A DNA stretch of 64,000 nt. It comes from Mycobacterium gordonae. GTDB taxonomy: Bacteria; Actinomycetota; Actinomycetes; Mycobacteriales; Mycobacteriaceae. A program made the translations under genes and the position numbers. The stretch covers positions 24,147 to 88,146 of the forward strand of contig NZ_LKTM01000079.1 of NCBI RefSeq assembly GCF_001417955.2, given 5' to 3'. This document shows, in pieces, positions 20,056-30,445 of this stretch; positions within the stretch are counted from its first letter, which is position 1; the number at the start of each line of letters is the position of its first letter. The notes under the pieces are model-generated. The model worked only from the letters and a program-made list of their open reading frames with translations, did no database searches and was not told the DNA's origin.

Positions 20056-21084
20056 GTGAGAATGACTGTGCTAGGGGCGATCTGGCGGCTCGCTGCCTTC
20101 ATGGCCGTGTGCGTGCTGGGCTTGGTTGCCATGCTGGCGATCTTCGCCGACCTGCGGTTCGGGAAGGAGAAGCAGTACCACGCGACGTTCAGCAACGTCT
20201 CCGGGCTGGAGGCCGACAACTTCGTGCGCATCGCCGGAGTCGAGGTCGGCCAGGTCAAGAAGATCTCGATCCAGGACGACGGCACCGCCCTGGTCGACTT
20301 CAGCGCTGACGATTCCGTGGTACTGACCGAGGGCACCCGGGCGGTCATCCGGTACCAGAACCTGATCGGCGGGCGTTATCTCGCCCTGGAGGAAGGACCG
20401 GGCGGCGCAAGGCAACTCACGCCGGGCGGCACGATTCCGCTGGCCCGGACCGCGCCCGCCCTGGACCTGGACGCGCTGATCGGCGGCTTCCGGCCGCTGT
20501 TCCACGCGCTGGATCCCAACCAGGTCAACATGCTGTCCAGCGAGCTGATCAAGGCCTTCCAGGGTGAGGGCGCCACCATCAGCTCGGTCCTGGTGCGCAC
20601 CGCGGCACTGACGAACACGCTTGCCGACCGGGGCACGCTGATCGGGCAGGTCATCGGGAACCTGGACACCGTGCTCGGATCGCTGGGCGACCAGAGCACC
20701 CAGTTCGCCAAGGCCGTAGACGCATTGGCGCAATTGCTCGCCACATTGGCCGACCGAAAGCAGGACATCAGCACCTCGCTGGCCTACAGCAACGCGGCGG
20801 CCGGCTCCGTCACCGATCTGCTGGCACGGGGACGGCAGCCGCTCGGGAAAGCCCTGCACGAGTCGGACCGGATAGCGGGTCTCGCCCTGGACGACCACGA
20901 CTACTTCGACGATCTGCTCAACACGCTGCCCGATGCCTATCAGATGCTCAATCGCCAGGGCCTGCACGGCGACTTCTTCAGCTTCTATTTGTGTGACCTG
21001 ATCTTGAAGGTGAACGGCAAAGGGGGGCAACCGGTTTACGTCAAGGTGATCGGTCAGCCGTCGGGGAGGTGCACGCCGCGATGA
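20056..21084 (+). CDS. MceB-type protein
   Basis: A 342-residue second Mce subunit: N-terminal anchor (LAAFMAVCVLGLVAMLAIFADL), MCE domain with the usual ATFSNVSGLEADNFVRIAGVEV opening, then coiled helical segments. GTG 20056 or ATG 20062 could start it. The 18-bp gap from mceA and ATGA overlap with mceC place it in the same operon. Confidence 0.93.
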   Translation: MRMTVLGAIWRLAAFMAVCVLGLVAMLAIFADLRFGKEKQYHATFSNVSGLEADNFVRIAGVEVGQVKKISIQDDGTALVDFSADDSVVLTEGTRAVIRYQNLIGGRYLALEEGPGGARQLTPGGTIPLARTAPALDLDALIGGFRPLFHALDPNQVNMLSSELIKAFQGEGATISSVLVRTAALTNTLADRGTLIGQVIGNLDTVLGSLGDQSTQFAKAVDALAQLLATLADRKQDISTSLAYSNAAAGSVTDLLARGRQPLGKALHESDRIAGLALDDHDYFDDLLNTLPDAYQMLNRQGLHGDFFSFYLCDLILKVNGKGGQPVYVKVIGQPSGRCTPR

Positions 21085-22370
21085 AGTATTTCTCCGAGCG
21101 CAATCCACTTGTCGTCGGCGCAGTCGGCGTGGTGGTCGTCGCCGCGGCGGTGGTGACCGCCCTGACGTACAGCAAGCTGCCGTTCTTCAAATCCGCGAAA
21201 GAGTATTCGGCCTACTTCGCCGAAGCGGGCGGGCTGTTGATCGGGACCGCGGTACAGGTCTCGGGATACAAGGCGGGCAAGGTCGACAGTATCGCCCTGG
21301 ACGGGCCCCGCGTGCTGGTCACCTTCGAGGTCGACAAGCACATCCGGCTCGGCGAACGAACCGAGGCGTCCATCAAGACCAAAAGCCTGTTGGGCGCCAA
21401 GATCCTGGAGGTGACACCCCGGGGCGACGGCCGGCTGCGCGGGCCGATTCCGCTCGAGCGCACCACATCGCCCTACCAGCTTCCCGACGCACTCGGGGAT
21501 CTGGCGGCCACCATCAGTGGACTGGACACCAACCGCCTGTCCGAATCGCTGGGGGTGCTGGCCGACACCTTCTCCGACACCGCACCCGACCTCAAGATCG
21601 CGCTGAGCGGCGTGGCCCGGTTCTCCGCGGTGCTGGCCGACCGGGACGCGCAACTGCGAAACCTGTTGTCCAACGCCAATAAAGCGACAACGGTGCTGGC
21701 CGGGCGCAGCGACCAGATTGTGCGTCTGGTTGCCGACAGCAATGCCGTCCTCACCCAATTGCGCAGCCAGAGCCGGGCCCTGGATCAGATATCCGGCAAC
21801 ATCGAGGCAGCGAGTCGTCAGGTCAAAGGCTTCATCGCCGAACACCGGCAGACGCTCAAACCGACGCTGGACAGACTCAATGCGGCGCTGGCGATCGTCG
21901 ACCACCGCAAGGAGCGGATTGCCCTGGCAATCAAGAAGTTCGACGACTACGCGCTGTCGCTGGGCGAGTCCATGTCCACCGGGCCGTGGTTCAACTTCTA
22001 CATCGCGAACCTGATCCCCGGCCAGTTCATCCAGCCCTTCATCGACGCGGCGTTCTCCGACCTGGGGCTGGACCCCAATGTGCTGTTGCCCTCGCAACTC
22101 ACGGACCCCGAAGTCGGTCAGCCCGGTACACCGGCGTTGCCGATGCCGTACCCGCGCACCGGCCAGGGCGGCGAGCCACAGTTGACCCTGCCGGACGCCA
22201 TCACCGGTAACCCCGGCGATCCCCGCTATCCCTACCGCGAACCGCCGCCCGCACCACCGCCAGGCGGGCCGCCCCCGGGACCACCGGCATTGGCGCCCGG
22301 TCAGACGTCCCCGCCGCCGGTGCCGACGCACCCGCCGGTGTTCGTGCCGGCCCCGGGGGAACAGCGATGA
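21081..22370 (+). CDS. MceC-type protein
   Basis: A 429-residue third subunit. It has an N-terminal anchor (VVGAVGVVVVAAAVVTAL), MCE domain (YSAYFAEAGGLLIGTAVQVSGYKAG), helical middle, and a Pro-rich C-terminus from about residue 385 (PPPAPPPGGPPPGPP). The ATG at 21081 overlaps the mceB TGA. Confidence 0.93.
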   Translation: MKYFSERNPLVVGAVGVVVVAAAVVTALTYSKLPFFKSAKEYSAYFAEAGGLLIGTAVQVSGYKAGKVDSIALDGPRVLVTFEVDKHIRLGERTEASIKTKSLLGAKILEVTPRGDGRLRGPIPLERTTSPYQLPDALGDLAATISGLDTNRLSESLGVLADTFSDTAPDLKIALSGVARFSAVLADRDAQLRNLLSNANKATTVLAGRSDQIVRLVADSNAVLTQLRSQSRALDQISGNIEAASRQVKGFIAEHRQTLKPTLDRLNAALAIVDHRKERIALAIKKFDDYALSLGESMSTGPWFNFYIANLIPGQFIQPFIDAAFSDLGLDPNVLLPSQLTDPEVGQPGTPALPMPYPRTGQGGEPQLTLPDAITGNPGDPRYPYREPPPAPPPGGPPPGPPALAPGQTSPPPVPTHPPVFVPAPGEQR

Positions 22371-23656
22371 AACGCAACGTCATTCGCCTCGGACTGGGTG
22401 CCGTGCTGGTGCTCACCCTGATCGCCGGAGTGGCGGCGGCCTGGCATGGCCTGGCGGCTTCCGGCAAGACCAGGGTGGTCGCCTACTTCCAGAACAGCAA
22501 CGGCATCTTCGCAGGCGACGAGGTGCGCATCCTGGGGGTAGCCGTCGGCAAGATCGACACCATCGAACCCCAACCCCGACGCGTCAAGATCACCTTCTTC
22601 TACGACTCCAAGTACCAGGTGCCCGCCGACGCCAAAGCGGTGATCCTGTCGCCGTCACTCGTCACATCGCGGGCCATTCAGCTCACGCCGGCCTACACCG
22701 GCGGCCCGCAACTGCCCAACGACGCCGTGATCCCCCTGGAGCGCACCGCCGTACCGGTGGAGTGGGACGACCTGCGTTCGGATCTGGAAAGACTCGCGCA
22801 GATGCTGCAGCCCACCCGGCCCGGCAACGTCAGCCCCCTCGGCGCGGTCGTCAACACCGCCGCCGCCAACCTGCGGGGCCAGGGCGCAACCATCCGGGAC
22901 ACCCTTCTCGAGCTCTCCCAGGCTGTTTCGGCGATCGCCGACCACAGCAACGACCTCTTCAGCACGGTGCGCAACCTGTCGATCCTGGTTTCGGCGCTGC
23001 AGAGCAGCGCGGACCTGATGAGGCAGCTCAACGAGAACCTCGCCGCGGTGACCGGACTGCTGGCCAACGATCCCAACGAAGTCGGCAGTGCCGTGGCTGC
23101 CCTTGCCGAGGTGACCCGTGACGTCACGGGATTCGTGGCCGAGAATCGGGAAGCGCTGGGCACTTCGGCCGACCAGCTCGCGTCGGTGTCCCAGGTGCTC
23201 AACGCCAGTCTCGGCGACATCAAGCAGGCACTGCACATCGCCCCGACCGAACTGCAGAACTTCATGAACATCTACCAGCCGGCGCAGGGCACGTTGAGCG
23301 GAGCGCCGGCGTTCAACAACTTCGCGAATCCCATCGCTTTTCTCTGCGGAGCCATCCAGGCGGCGTCGAGGCTGGGGTACCAGCAGTCGGCGAAGTTGTG
23401 TGTGCGGTACCTGGCGCCGATCATCAAGAACCGTCAGTACAACTTCCCGCCGCTGGGCGAGAACACGGTGGTCGGTGCCACGGCGCGACCCAATGAGGTG
23501 ACCTACAGCGAGGACTGGCTGCGGCCGGACTACGTTCCACCACAACCGAATACGCCATTCGGGGCCGGACTTGTGCCGTTGCCGGCCGAGATCCACGCCA
23601 CCGATCCCGCCGACGGACTGCCGGGACTGCTGCTGCCGGAGGGGGGTAACCGATGA
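22367..23656 (+). CDS. MceD-type protein
   Basis: A 429-residue fourth subunit with N-terminal anchor and MCE domain (VVAYFQNSNGIFAGDEVRILGVAVG). A long helical region follows, containing FMNIYQPAQGTLSGAPAFNNFANP, a conserved Mce C-terminal feature. It is coupled to mceC by an ATGA overlap. Confidence 0.93.
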   Translation: MKRNVIRLGLGAVLVLTLIAGVAAAWHGLAASGKTRVVAYFQNSNGIFAGDEVRILGVAVGKIDTIEPQPRRVKITFFYDSKYQVPADAKAVILSPSLVTSRAIQLTPAYTGGPQLPNDAVIPLERTAVPVEWDDLRSDLERLAQMLQPTRPGNVSPLGAVVNTAAANLRGQGATIRDTLLELSQAVSAIADHSNDLFSTVRNLSILVSALQSSADLMRQLNENLAAVTGLLANDPNEVGSAVAALAEVTRDVTGFVAENREALGTSADQLASVSQVLNASLGDIKQALHIAPTELQNFMNIYQPAQGTLSGAPAFNNFANPIAFLCGAIQAASRLGYQQSAKLCVRYLAPIIKNRQYNFPPLGENTVVGATARPNEVTYSEDWLRPDYVPPQPNTPFGAGLVPLPAEIHATDPADGLPGLLLPEGGNR

Positions 23657-24780
23657 TTCGCCGTGCGACGGCAGCTCTGTTGTTGGGGATGGTTGTGCTG
23701 GTTCTGGGTGGCTGCGGATGGCGCGGTCTCAATTCGTTGCCACTGCCGGGCAGCGTCGGAAACGGCCCCGGCTCGTTCATGATTCACGTCCAAATGCCCG
23801 ATGTCGGGACCCTGGAGCAGAACTCCCGCGTCCAGGTTGGCGATGTCACCGTCGGCAACGTCACCAGGATCGAGCGACAGGCCTGGCATGCGCTGCTCAC
23901 CATCAGGCTCAACGGTGACGTCGACCTGCCGGCCAACGCGACCGCGACGATCGGACAGACCAGCCTGCTCGGTTCGCTGCACATCGAACTGGCACCGCCG
24001 GCCGACGTCCCGCCGCAGGGGAAGCTGAGAGAGGGATCGCTGATCGCCCTGGCGTCGGCCGGCAGTTACCCGTCGACCGAGCAGACCCTGGCAGCTATCT
24101 CGTTGCTGCTCAACGGCGGTGGCATCGGCCAGATTCAGGACATCACCGAGTCGTTGAGCACGGCTCTGTCCGGACGGGCCGACGACCTGCGCAGCCTGAT
24201 CGGGCAGCTGGACCGGTTCACCGGCTCCGTGAACGATCAGACCGGTGACATTCTGGCCGCTACTGAACACCTGAACAACCTGGTCGGCCAGCTCGCCGAG
24301 CAGCGTCCGGTACTGGACCGGGCGCTTGCGACCATGCCGAATGCGCTTGCCACCCTCAAACAGGAGCGCCAGCAACTGGTCGAAGCCCTCGATCAGATCG
24401 GCAAATTCAGTGCCCTGGCGGCCGACTCCGCCAACCAGACCAAGGACGCTCTGGTCAAGGAGCTGAAAGACCTGGGGCCGGTGCTGGAATCACTCGCCAA
24501 TGCCGGTCCGGCACTGACGCGCTCGCTGGGACTGCTGCCCACCTACCCTTTCCCGAAGGACACCATCAGCAAGTGGGCCCGCGGCGACTACGCGAACCTG
24601 ACCGCAATCATCGACCTGACACTGAGCCGGCTCGACGCATCCTTCCTCACCGGCACCCGGTTCGAGGGCAATCTGACCGAGCTCGAACTACAGTGGGGCC
24701 GCACCATCGGCCAGATGCCCAGCCCGGCTACTGCCGGCAATCCCCTTGTGGCGCCTTATCATTGGGATCAGGGGCCCTGA
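23653..24780 (+). CDS. MceE-type lipoprotein
   Basis: A 375-residue fifth subunit. Unlike its neighbours it has a lipoprotein signal with lipobox VLGGC (Cys21), as expected for the E position of mce operons. The MCE domain follows (IHVQMPDVGTLEQNSRVQVGDVTVG). It is coupled to mceD by an ATGA overlap and ends one base before mceF. Confidence 0.94.
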   Translation: MIRRATAALLLGMVVLVLGGCGWRGLNSLPLPGSVGNGPGSFMIHVQMPDVGTLEQNSRVQVGDVTVGNVTRIERQAWHALLTIRLNGDVDLPANATATIGQTSLLGSLHIELAPPADVPPQGKLREGSLIALASAGSYPSTEQTLAAISLLLNGGGIGQIQDITESLSTALSGRADDLRSLIGQLDRFTGSVNDQTGDILAATEHLNNLVGQLAEQRPVLDRALATMPNALATLKQERQQLVEALDQIGKFSALAADSANQTKDALVKELKDLGPVLESLANAGPALTRSLGLLPTYPFPKDTISKWARGDYANLTAIIDLTLSRLDASFLTGTRFEGNLTELELQWGRTIGQMPSPATAGNPLVAPYHWDQGP

Positions 24781-24781
24781 C

Positions 24782-26194
24782 ATGCCGCCGCTGACAAGAC
24801 GAATCCTGATCCAGCTGGCGATCTTCGGGGTGGTCGCGCTGGTGGGTGGCGCCGCGATGGCCCTGGGTTATATGCAGTTGCCGGCCATGTTCGGCGTGGG
24901 ACGCTACCAGGTCACCGTGGAGTTGCCGCAGGCCGCGGGTCTCTACGTCAGTGGGAACGTCACCTATCGCGGCACCGAGGTCGGCCGCGTCGAGAGCGTG
25001 CGGCTCACCGACACCGGTGTCGCGGCCGTGCTTTCGCTCAAATCGGGCGTTGACATCCCTTCCGATCTCGATGCTCAGGTGCACAGCCAGTCGGCGGTGG
25101 GGGAGCAGTACGTGGCGCTGTTGCCGCGCCGCGATTCCCGGCCGCTGCGCAACGGCGACGTGATCACCCGGGACCGTGTGTCGGTGCCGCCCGATCTGGA
25201 CACCTTGCTGGACTCGGTCAACAGGGGTATGGAAGCGATCCCGCGCGACAACCTGAAAACCGTTGTGGACGAGTCTTTCACGGCCGTGGGTGGCCTGGGA
25301 CCGGAGCTTTCCAGGCTGGTGACGGGCACCAGCGCGCTGTCCAGTGACGCCCGGAAGAATTTGGGGCCGTTGCTGACGCTCATCGACCACTCCAGGCCGG
25401 TACTGGACAGCCAGGCGGCGTCCCCGGACGCGGTAACGCAGTGGGCCGCCCATCTGTCCGACATCAGCTCGGGGCTGCAGCGAAACGACGGCGCCCTGAA
25501 AGACGTGCTGCGTGCCGCGGGACCCGCGGCGATCGAGGTGCGCCGGCTGTTGGACCGGGTGAACCCGACGCTGCCGATCCTGCTGTCCAATCTGGTCGGC
25601 GTCGGCCAGGTCGCCCTGACGTATCACGCCGGAATCGAGCAGCTGCTCGTGCTGCTTCCCCAGGCCGTGGCGACGATTCAGGCCATCGGCGTCCCCAACC
25701 GAAACACCAAACAGGCCTACCGGGGCGCCTTCCTGAGTTTCAATCTGCGGCTCAACCTGCCGCCGCCGTGTACCACCGGCTACCTGCCGGCCCAACAGCA
25801 GCGGGTGCCTTCCTGGGAGGATCACCCGGACCGGCCGCCGGGTGATCTGTACTGCCGGGTGCCGCAAGATTCGCCGAACAACGTTCGCGGCGTTCGCAAT
25901 ACACCGTGCGTAGCACAACCGGGCAAACGCGCGCCCACGGTCGCGATGTGTGAGAGCGATCAAACCTATGTACCGCTCAACGACGGCTACAACTGGAAGG
26001 GCGACCCGAACGCGACGCTGTCGGGTCAGCCCGTCCCGCAACTGCCACCGCCGGTACCGGTACCGGCCGCCGAGTACGACCCCGCCACCGGCAGTTACCT
26101 CGGCCCCGACGGGCGCGTTCACACCCAGTCTGATCTGGCCATCGCCGGCGGGCAGCGCACCTGGCAGTCGATGCTGCTGCCGCCCGGCAGTTGA
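24782..26194 (+). CDS. MceF-type protein
   Basis: A 470-residue sixth subunit with N-terminal anchor (LIQLAIFGVVALVGGAAMAL) and MCE domain (TVELPQAAGLYVSGNVTYRGTEVG). The C-terminal region has six or more cysteines within PPPCTTGY, LYCRVP, NTPCVA and AMCESD, plausibly disulphide-linked outside the membrane. It completes a canonical yrbE2-mce6 operon. Usual mce-associated (mas) genes are absent downstream; a PucR regulator follows after 66 bp. Confidence 0.93.
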   Translation: MPPLTRRILIQLAIFGVVALVGGAAMALGYMQLPAMFGVGRYQVTVELPQAAGLYVSGNVTYRGTEVGRVESVRLTDTGVAAVLSLKSGVDIPSDLDAQVHSQSAVGEQYVALLPRRDSRPLRNGDVITRDRVSVPPDLDTLLDSVNRGMEAIPRDNLKTVVDESFTAVGGLGPELSRLVTGTSALSSDARKNLGPLLTLIDHSRPVLDSQAASPDAVTQWAAHLSDISSGLQRNDGALKDVLRAAGPAAIEVRRLLDRVNPTLPILLSNLVGVGQVALTYHAGIEQLLVLLPQAVATIQAIGVPNRNTKQAYRGAFLSFNLRLNLPPPCTTGYLPAQQQRVPSWEDHPDRPPGDLYCRVPQDSPNNVRGVRNTPCVAQPGKRAPTVAMCESDQTYVPLNDGYNWKGDPNATLSGQPVPQLPPPVPVPAAEYDPATGSYLGPDGRVHTQSDLAIAGGQRTWQSMLLPPGS

Positions 26195-26260
26195 TCGGGG
26201 CAGTCACGCACATCGGCCGAGCATTGTGGCAGCGGCACAACGGGATTAGATTCTGCCCCT

Positions 26261-27568
26261 ATGGAGCCTCAATGGCGGTCGCTTCGGGAGCCGGCCGCCC
26301 GGCGCGTGTGGGAACAGGTGTTGCGGCCGGTCGCTGCCCAATTGCGCTCGGAAGCAACAGAACTGGCTGCGGAGATAGTTGAGCGGTACCAGGCCGTAGT
26401 GCCCACGGTAGTGCCCGACCCACCGGCTGTGTCCGAGCAGCTGATCAGCGTCGAAGACAGTCTGCGCCAAGTAGCCCAGTGCATCGATATGGGCGACGAC
26501 CCGCGCGGGCTCGAACTCACCCCATCCACCGTCGTCATTGCGCGCTCCGGTGTGCAACGAGGGATACCTCTCAACGATCTTTTTCGATCGGTGCGCCTGG
26601 CGCACGAGAGAGCGTGGCAGTGGACGTTCAAGCAGATCGTGGCGAGGGCGCCGACACCCGAACAGGCCGCGAGCCTCGAGCTTGTGAGCACCTTCTTCTT
26701 CGCTTATGCCGACGTGATTCTGCTCGAGGCCGAGCACCACTACGAAATCGAGCGTGAAGCGTGGCTGCGAGGGACGGCTGCCGCGCGGGCAGCGGCGGTG
26801 GAAGACATCCTCGCCGGAACCGAAGTCGACGCTCAACGTGCTTCGAAACGTATGCGCTATGACATCAACCGCCACCACCTCGGTGTCCGCGCCTGGCTCG
26901 ATAGCTCGAGTGACGACCCCGGGTTGCAGAGCACACTCACGGCGGCGCTGTGGCAGCTCACCGAGGCGCTGTCGGCGCAAAGTCCCATGATCCTTCCCGC
27001 CGGTTCGATGGCAGTCACAGCCTGGCTCAGCCGGCCGCAGGCGTTCACCGCGGCCGAGCTGGCGTCACTGGGCGATGACGCTCGATCACCCGACGGGGTC
27101 TCGGTGGCGGTCGGTGAGCCGGGATGGGGGATCGGCGGCTTCCGGCGCACCTATCGCGAAGCCTCGCACGCCCACCGACTCGCTTCGTTGCTGGGCGAGC
27201 GTGCCGCGGTCGTGACTCGTTACCGAGACGTGGCGGTCGCGGCGCTGGCCAGCGCGGACGACGAGCATGCCGTGGCATTCGTCAAGCGCGTCCTCGGGCC
27301 GTTGGCCGTCGACGATGAAGCGACTTACCGTATCGCGGCCACCCTGGCGGTGTACCTCGATGAAAACCGGAGTCCGGGCAAGGCGGCGCAACGGCTTTCG
27401 GTGCACCCCAACACCGTCAGCTATCGCGTCCACCAGGCGGAGCAACTGCTCGGCCGCCAGATCGACAACAACACCCTGGAGCTGTCGGTGGCCCTGGCGT
27501 TGCTGCCCGCGGTGCGTGGGCTCACCGAGCACGGTGGTTTTGTGGCGGCAACACAAATGCGTTGGTGA
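26261..27568 (+). CDS. PucR/CdaR-type transcriptional regulator
   Basis: A 435-residue regulator with an N-terminal RsbRD-like helical domain (residues about 20-165), a GGDEF-like middle, and a C-terminal PucR helix-turn-helix (KAAQRLSVHPNTVSYRVHQAEQLLGR, residues about 370-395). Such proteins usually activate nearby genes in response to small molecules. It lies between the mce operon and a cupin dioxygenase gene on the same strand, so either is a candidate target. Confidence 0.88.
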   Translation: MEPQWRSLREPAARRVWEQVLRPVAAQLRSEATELAAEIVERYQAVVPTVVPDPPAVSEQLISVEDSLRQVAQCIDMGDDPRGLELTPSTVVIARSGVQRGIPLNDLFRSVRLAHERAWQWTFKQIVARAPTPEQAASLELVSTFFFAYADVILLEAEHHYEIEREAWLRGTAAARAAAVEDILAGTEVDAQRASKRMRYDINRHHLGVRAWLDSSSDDPGLQSTLTAALWQLTEALSAQSPMILPAGSMAVTAWLSRPQAFTAAELASLGDDARSPDGVSVAVGEPGWGIGGFRRTYREASHAHRLASLLGERAAVVTRYRDVAVAALASADDEHAVAFVKRVLGPLAVDDEATYRIAATLAVYLDENRSPGKAAQRLSVHPNTVSYRVHQAEQLLGRQIDNNTLELSVALALLPAVRGLTEHGGFVAATQMRW

Positions 27569-27660
27569 ACTCTGTCGCCCCGCCCCGAGCCGATGTCGCG
27601 ACCGTTGCTTACCGTTTTGCGGCATCGGCGCCCATGCCGATCCCGGACGAGGAGGAGCAG

Positions 27661-28128
27661 ATGCAAGCGCTACAGGAACTCGACGTCAACTACATGCACG
27701 GGTCTGACAACCCGTGGGTACCCTTCACGCCCCTGAGCGACCAGGTCTTCTTGAAATACTGGAAGATCGATCCGGTGCGCGCGGAGTCTATCGTGTCGAT
27801 GAAGATCCCCGCCGGGGTCGAACTGGGAACCCACTATCACACTGGAATCGTTGTGGCGCATACCATTAGCGGAGCGTGGCGCTACAAGGAGAGCGACTGG
27901 ATCGCGCGGGCCGGCGACACCCTGTACGAGGTGGCGGGTTCGTCGCACACTCCCGAGAGCTTCGAGGACACCGAGGTCTTTTTCATTCTGGTCGGTGAGT
28001 TGCTGTTCCTCGACGAGGACAACAGGATCCTGTGGCAGGAAAACCACAAAACATCGCTTCAGCGATACCACACCTACTGTGCCGAAAATGGAATACCGGC
28101 AAGGGATCTGACTAGCTGGGGTCCCTAG
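27661..28128 (+). CDS. Cupin, 2,4'-dihydroxyacetophenone dioxygenase family
   Basis: A 155-residue cupin. Metal ligands are the two His of GTHYHTGIVVAHTISGAW, with a further Glu/His set in the second half (GSSHTPES). The family cleaves aromatic ketones using iron. I choose ATG 27661 because a strong AGGAGGAG site lies just upstream, although the frame is open back to a GTG that overlaps the PucR stop. It overlaps convergent cstA by 17 bp. Confidence 0.75.
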   Translation: MQALQELDVNYMHGSDNPWVPFTPLSDQVFLKYWKIDPVRAESIVSMKIPAGVELGTHYHTGIVVAHTISGAWRYKESDWIARAGDTLYEVAGSSHTPESFEDTEVFFILVGELLFLDEDNRILWQENHKTSLQRYHTYCAENGIPARDLTSWGP

Positions 28129-30343
28129 CGGCCACCGCATCCCACTGGCGCTGCACCTCACGTTCGGCGGCGGTGGGGATCAGCCCGGACGGCGCGAAGC
28201 GCCGGGAGTTCACCTGATCGTCTTCGGTCAACGGCCTTCCGGCGCCTCGAATCACCTTGACTGACAGCAGGATCGCGGCGGCGACGATGACCAGGACCAC
28301 TGCTGCGAAGACGATCGACAGGGTGCCTTGCACGAACGCGTTGCGGATGACGTCGTCGAGCTGCTGCGCGGTGGCCGCCGAACCGAAGGATGTCTTGCCG
28401 GCGTCGCGGGCCGCCGAGTACTGGAAGTACTGCGTCCAGTAACCGACTTTGGGGTCCCCGGAGAAGATCTTCTGCCACGATGCCGTCAGCGTGACCGCCA
28501 GATCCCACAACAGCGGAACACCGGGAATCCAGGCCCATTTCACGTGGCCCCTCTTGATCACGATCACCGTGATGACGGTCAGCGAGATACCCGCGAGCAA
28601 TTGGTTGGCGATTCCGAACAGCGGGTAAAGCGAGTTGATGCCACCCAACGGGTCGGTCACGCCGAGCAGTAGCGTGCTGCCCCACGCGGCGACCACCACC
28701 AGGCTGCACAGCCAGGCACCCGGGCGCCAACTGGGATTGCGGAACTTGTGCAGTGCGGGGCCCAGGTTTCCGAGTGCGTCGGAGACCATGAATCGCGCGA
28801 CCCTGGTACCGGCGTCGACGGTGGTCAGGATGAACAGCGCCTCGAACATGATCGCGAAGTGGTACCAGAAGGCCTTGAGGGCGGTGCCGCCGAACACCCG
28901 GTGCAGAATCTCCGACATCCCGAAGGCCAGGGTCGGGGCACCGCCGGTGCGCGAGATGATCGTTTTTTCACCGACACCGGCAGCGGCTTGATTGATCTGC
29001 TCCGTGGTCGCCGACGGCCCACTCAACCCGAGCCCGTTGACGTACCGCGCGGCGGTGGCGGCGGTGTCGTGAGTCTGCGCCGACGGCGCGTTGATCGCAA
29101 AATACAAGTGCTGGTCGAGAATTGATGCGGTCAGCAGCGCGACGACGGCGACGAACGACTCGGTGATCATTCCGCCGTAGCCGATGAGGCGCATCTGCCC
29201 TTCCTTTTCGAGCATCTTGGGCGTCGTCCCGGAGCAGACGAGCGAATGAAAGCCGGACAGCGCACCGCAGGCGATGGTGATGAAAAGGAACGGGAACAAC
29301 GAACCGGCGAAGACCGGACCATCGCCGCTGAGAGCGAACCGCGAGACCGGCGGCGCCTCGAGGACCGGATGCGCCACACAGACGCCGATTGCCAGCAGGG
29401 TGATGGTGCCGACCTTCATGAAGGTCGACAGATAGTCACGCGGTGCCAGCAGGAGCCACACCGGCAACACCGATGCCGCGAGGCCGTAGACGATGAGCAG
29501 CCAGGCCAGCGTGACCGGCGACAGGGTGAACCACCTTGCGCCCCAGGACGTACCGGCGACCCAGTCACCCGAGATCACGGCGAGCAGCAGCAGGCCCACC
29601 CCGATCGCCGACACCTCCGAGATCTTCCCGGGACGCAGGAATCGCAGGTAGCAACCCATGAACAGGGCGATCGGGATGGTCATGGCGATCGAGAAGACAC
29701 CCCACGGGCTCTGCGCCAGCGCGCGGACGATGATCAGCGCAAGCACCGCGATCAGGATGGTGATGATGACCGGTATGCCCAGCAGCGCTGCCGCTCCGGC
29801 GGTCGCGCCGAGTTCGTCGCGGACCATCTGACCCAGTGATCGGCCGCGCCGACGTGTGGAGATCCACAGCGTCAGGTAGTCCTGCACGCATCCGCCGAGC
29901 ACGGCGCCGACGACGATCCAGATGCTGCTGGGCAGGAAACCCATCTGGGTGGCGAGCACTGGGCCGACGAGTGGACCGGCGCCCGCGATCGCGGCGAAGT
30001 GATGGCCGAACACCACCCGCCGGTCGGTCGGCACATAGTCGGTGCCGTCGTCGAGAATTTCCGCCGGTGTCGCGAAGTCGTCCCTGGGGCGGACGATCTT
30101 CGCCTCGATCAGCCTGGCGTAGAACCGGAACGCGATGATGTAGGTGCACACCGCCGCGACCACGATCCACACGGCGTTGACCGCCTCGCCGCGGACGAAG
30201 GCGACGATCGTCCAGGCGGTCGCGCCGATGACCGCGATGAGACCGAAGACGACCTTGTGTCTGAGGTTGATGGGGGAGCGGTCGACGATGGCGACGGGTG
30301 GGAGGTCAGGCTCGGTGCGGATGTAGCTGATGTCGCTGTCCAC
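28112..30343 (-). CDS. cstA: Carbon starvation protein CstA
   Basis: A 743-residue membrane transporter with about sixteen helices. CstA signatures are present: [21 protein letters not shown] near residue 115 and [20 protein letters not shown] in the middle. CstA proteins import peptides or pyruvate during starvation. It corresponds to Rv3063. The start is GTG 30343. It lies downstream of ligB on the same strand after 102 bp. Confidence 0.95.
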   Translation of the reverse strand: MDSDISYIRTEPDLPPVAIVDRSPINLRHKVVFGLIAVIGATAWTIVAFVRGEAVNAVWIVVAAVCTYIIAFRFYARLIEAKIVRPRDDFATPAEILDDGTDYVPTDRRVVFGHHFAAIAGAGPLVGPVLATQMGFLPSSIWIVVGAVLGGCVQDYLTLWISTRRRGRSLGQMVRDELGATAGAAALLGIPVIITILIAVLALIIVRALAQSPWGVFSIAMTIPIALFMGCYLRFLRPGKISEVSAIGVGLLLLAVISGDWVAGTSWGARWFTLSPVTLAWLLIVYGLAASVLPVWLLLAPRDYLSTFMKVGTITLLAIGVCVAHPVLEAPPVSRFALSGDGPVFAGSLFPFLFITIACGALSGFHSLVCSGTTPKMLEKEGQMRLIGYGGMITESFVAVVALLTASILDQHLYFAINAPSAQTHDTAATAARYVNGLGLSGPSATTEQINQAAAGVGEKTIISRTGGAPTLAFGMSEILHRVFGGTALKAFWYHFAIMFEALFILTTVDAGTRVARFMVSDALGNLGPALHKFRNPSWRPGAWLCSLVVVAAWGSTLLLGVTDPLGGINSLYPLFGIANQLLAGISLTVITVIVIKRGHVKWAWIPGVPLLWDLAVTLTASWQKIFSGDPKVGYWTQYFQYSAARDAGKTSFGSAATAQQLDDVIRNAFVQGTLSIVFAAVVLVIVAAAILLSVKVIRGAGRPLTEDDQVNSRRFAPSGLIPTAAEREVQRQWDAVAARDPS

Positions 30344-30445
30344 CCGGGCTCCCTTCCAGCGGCCGATAGCGACTGTGAATCTACCGACGCCTCCGCGGCG
30401 TGTCGCGTCGTGAGGTTCCCACTCGGCGCCGGAACAGCGGCGGGA

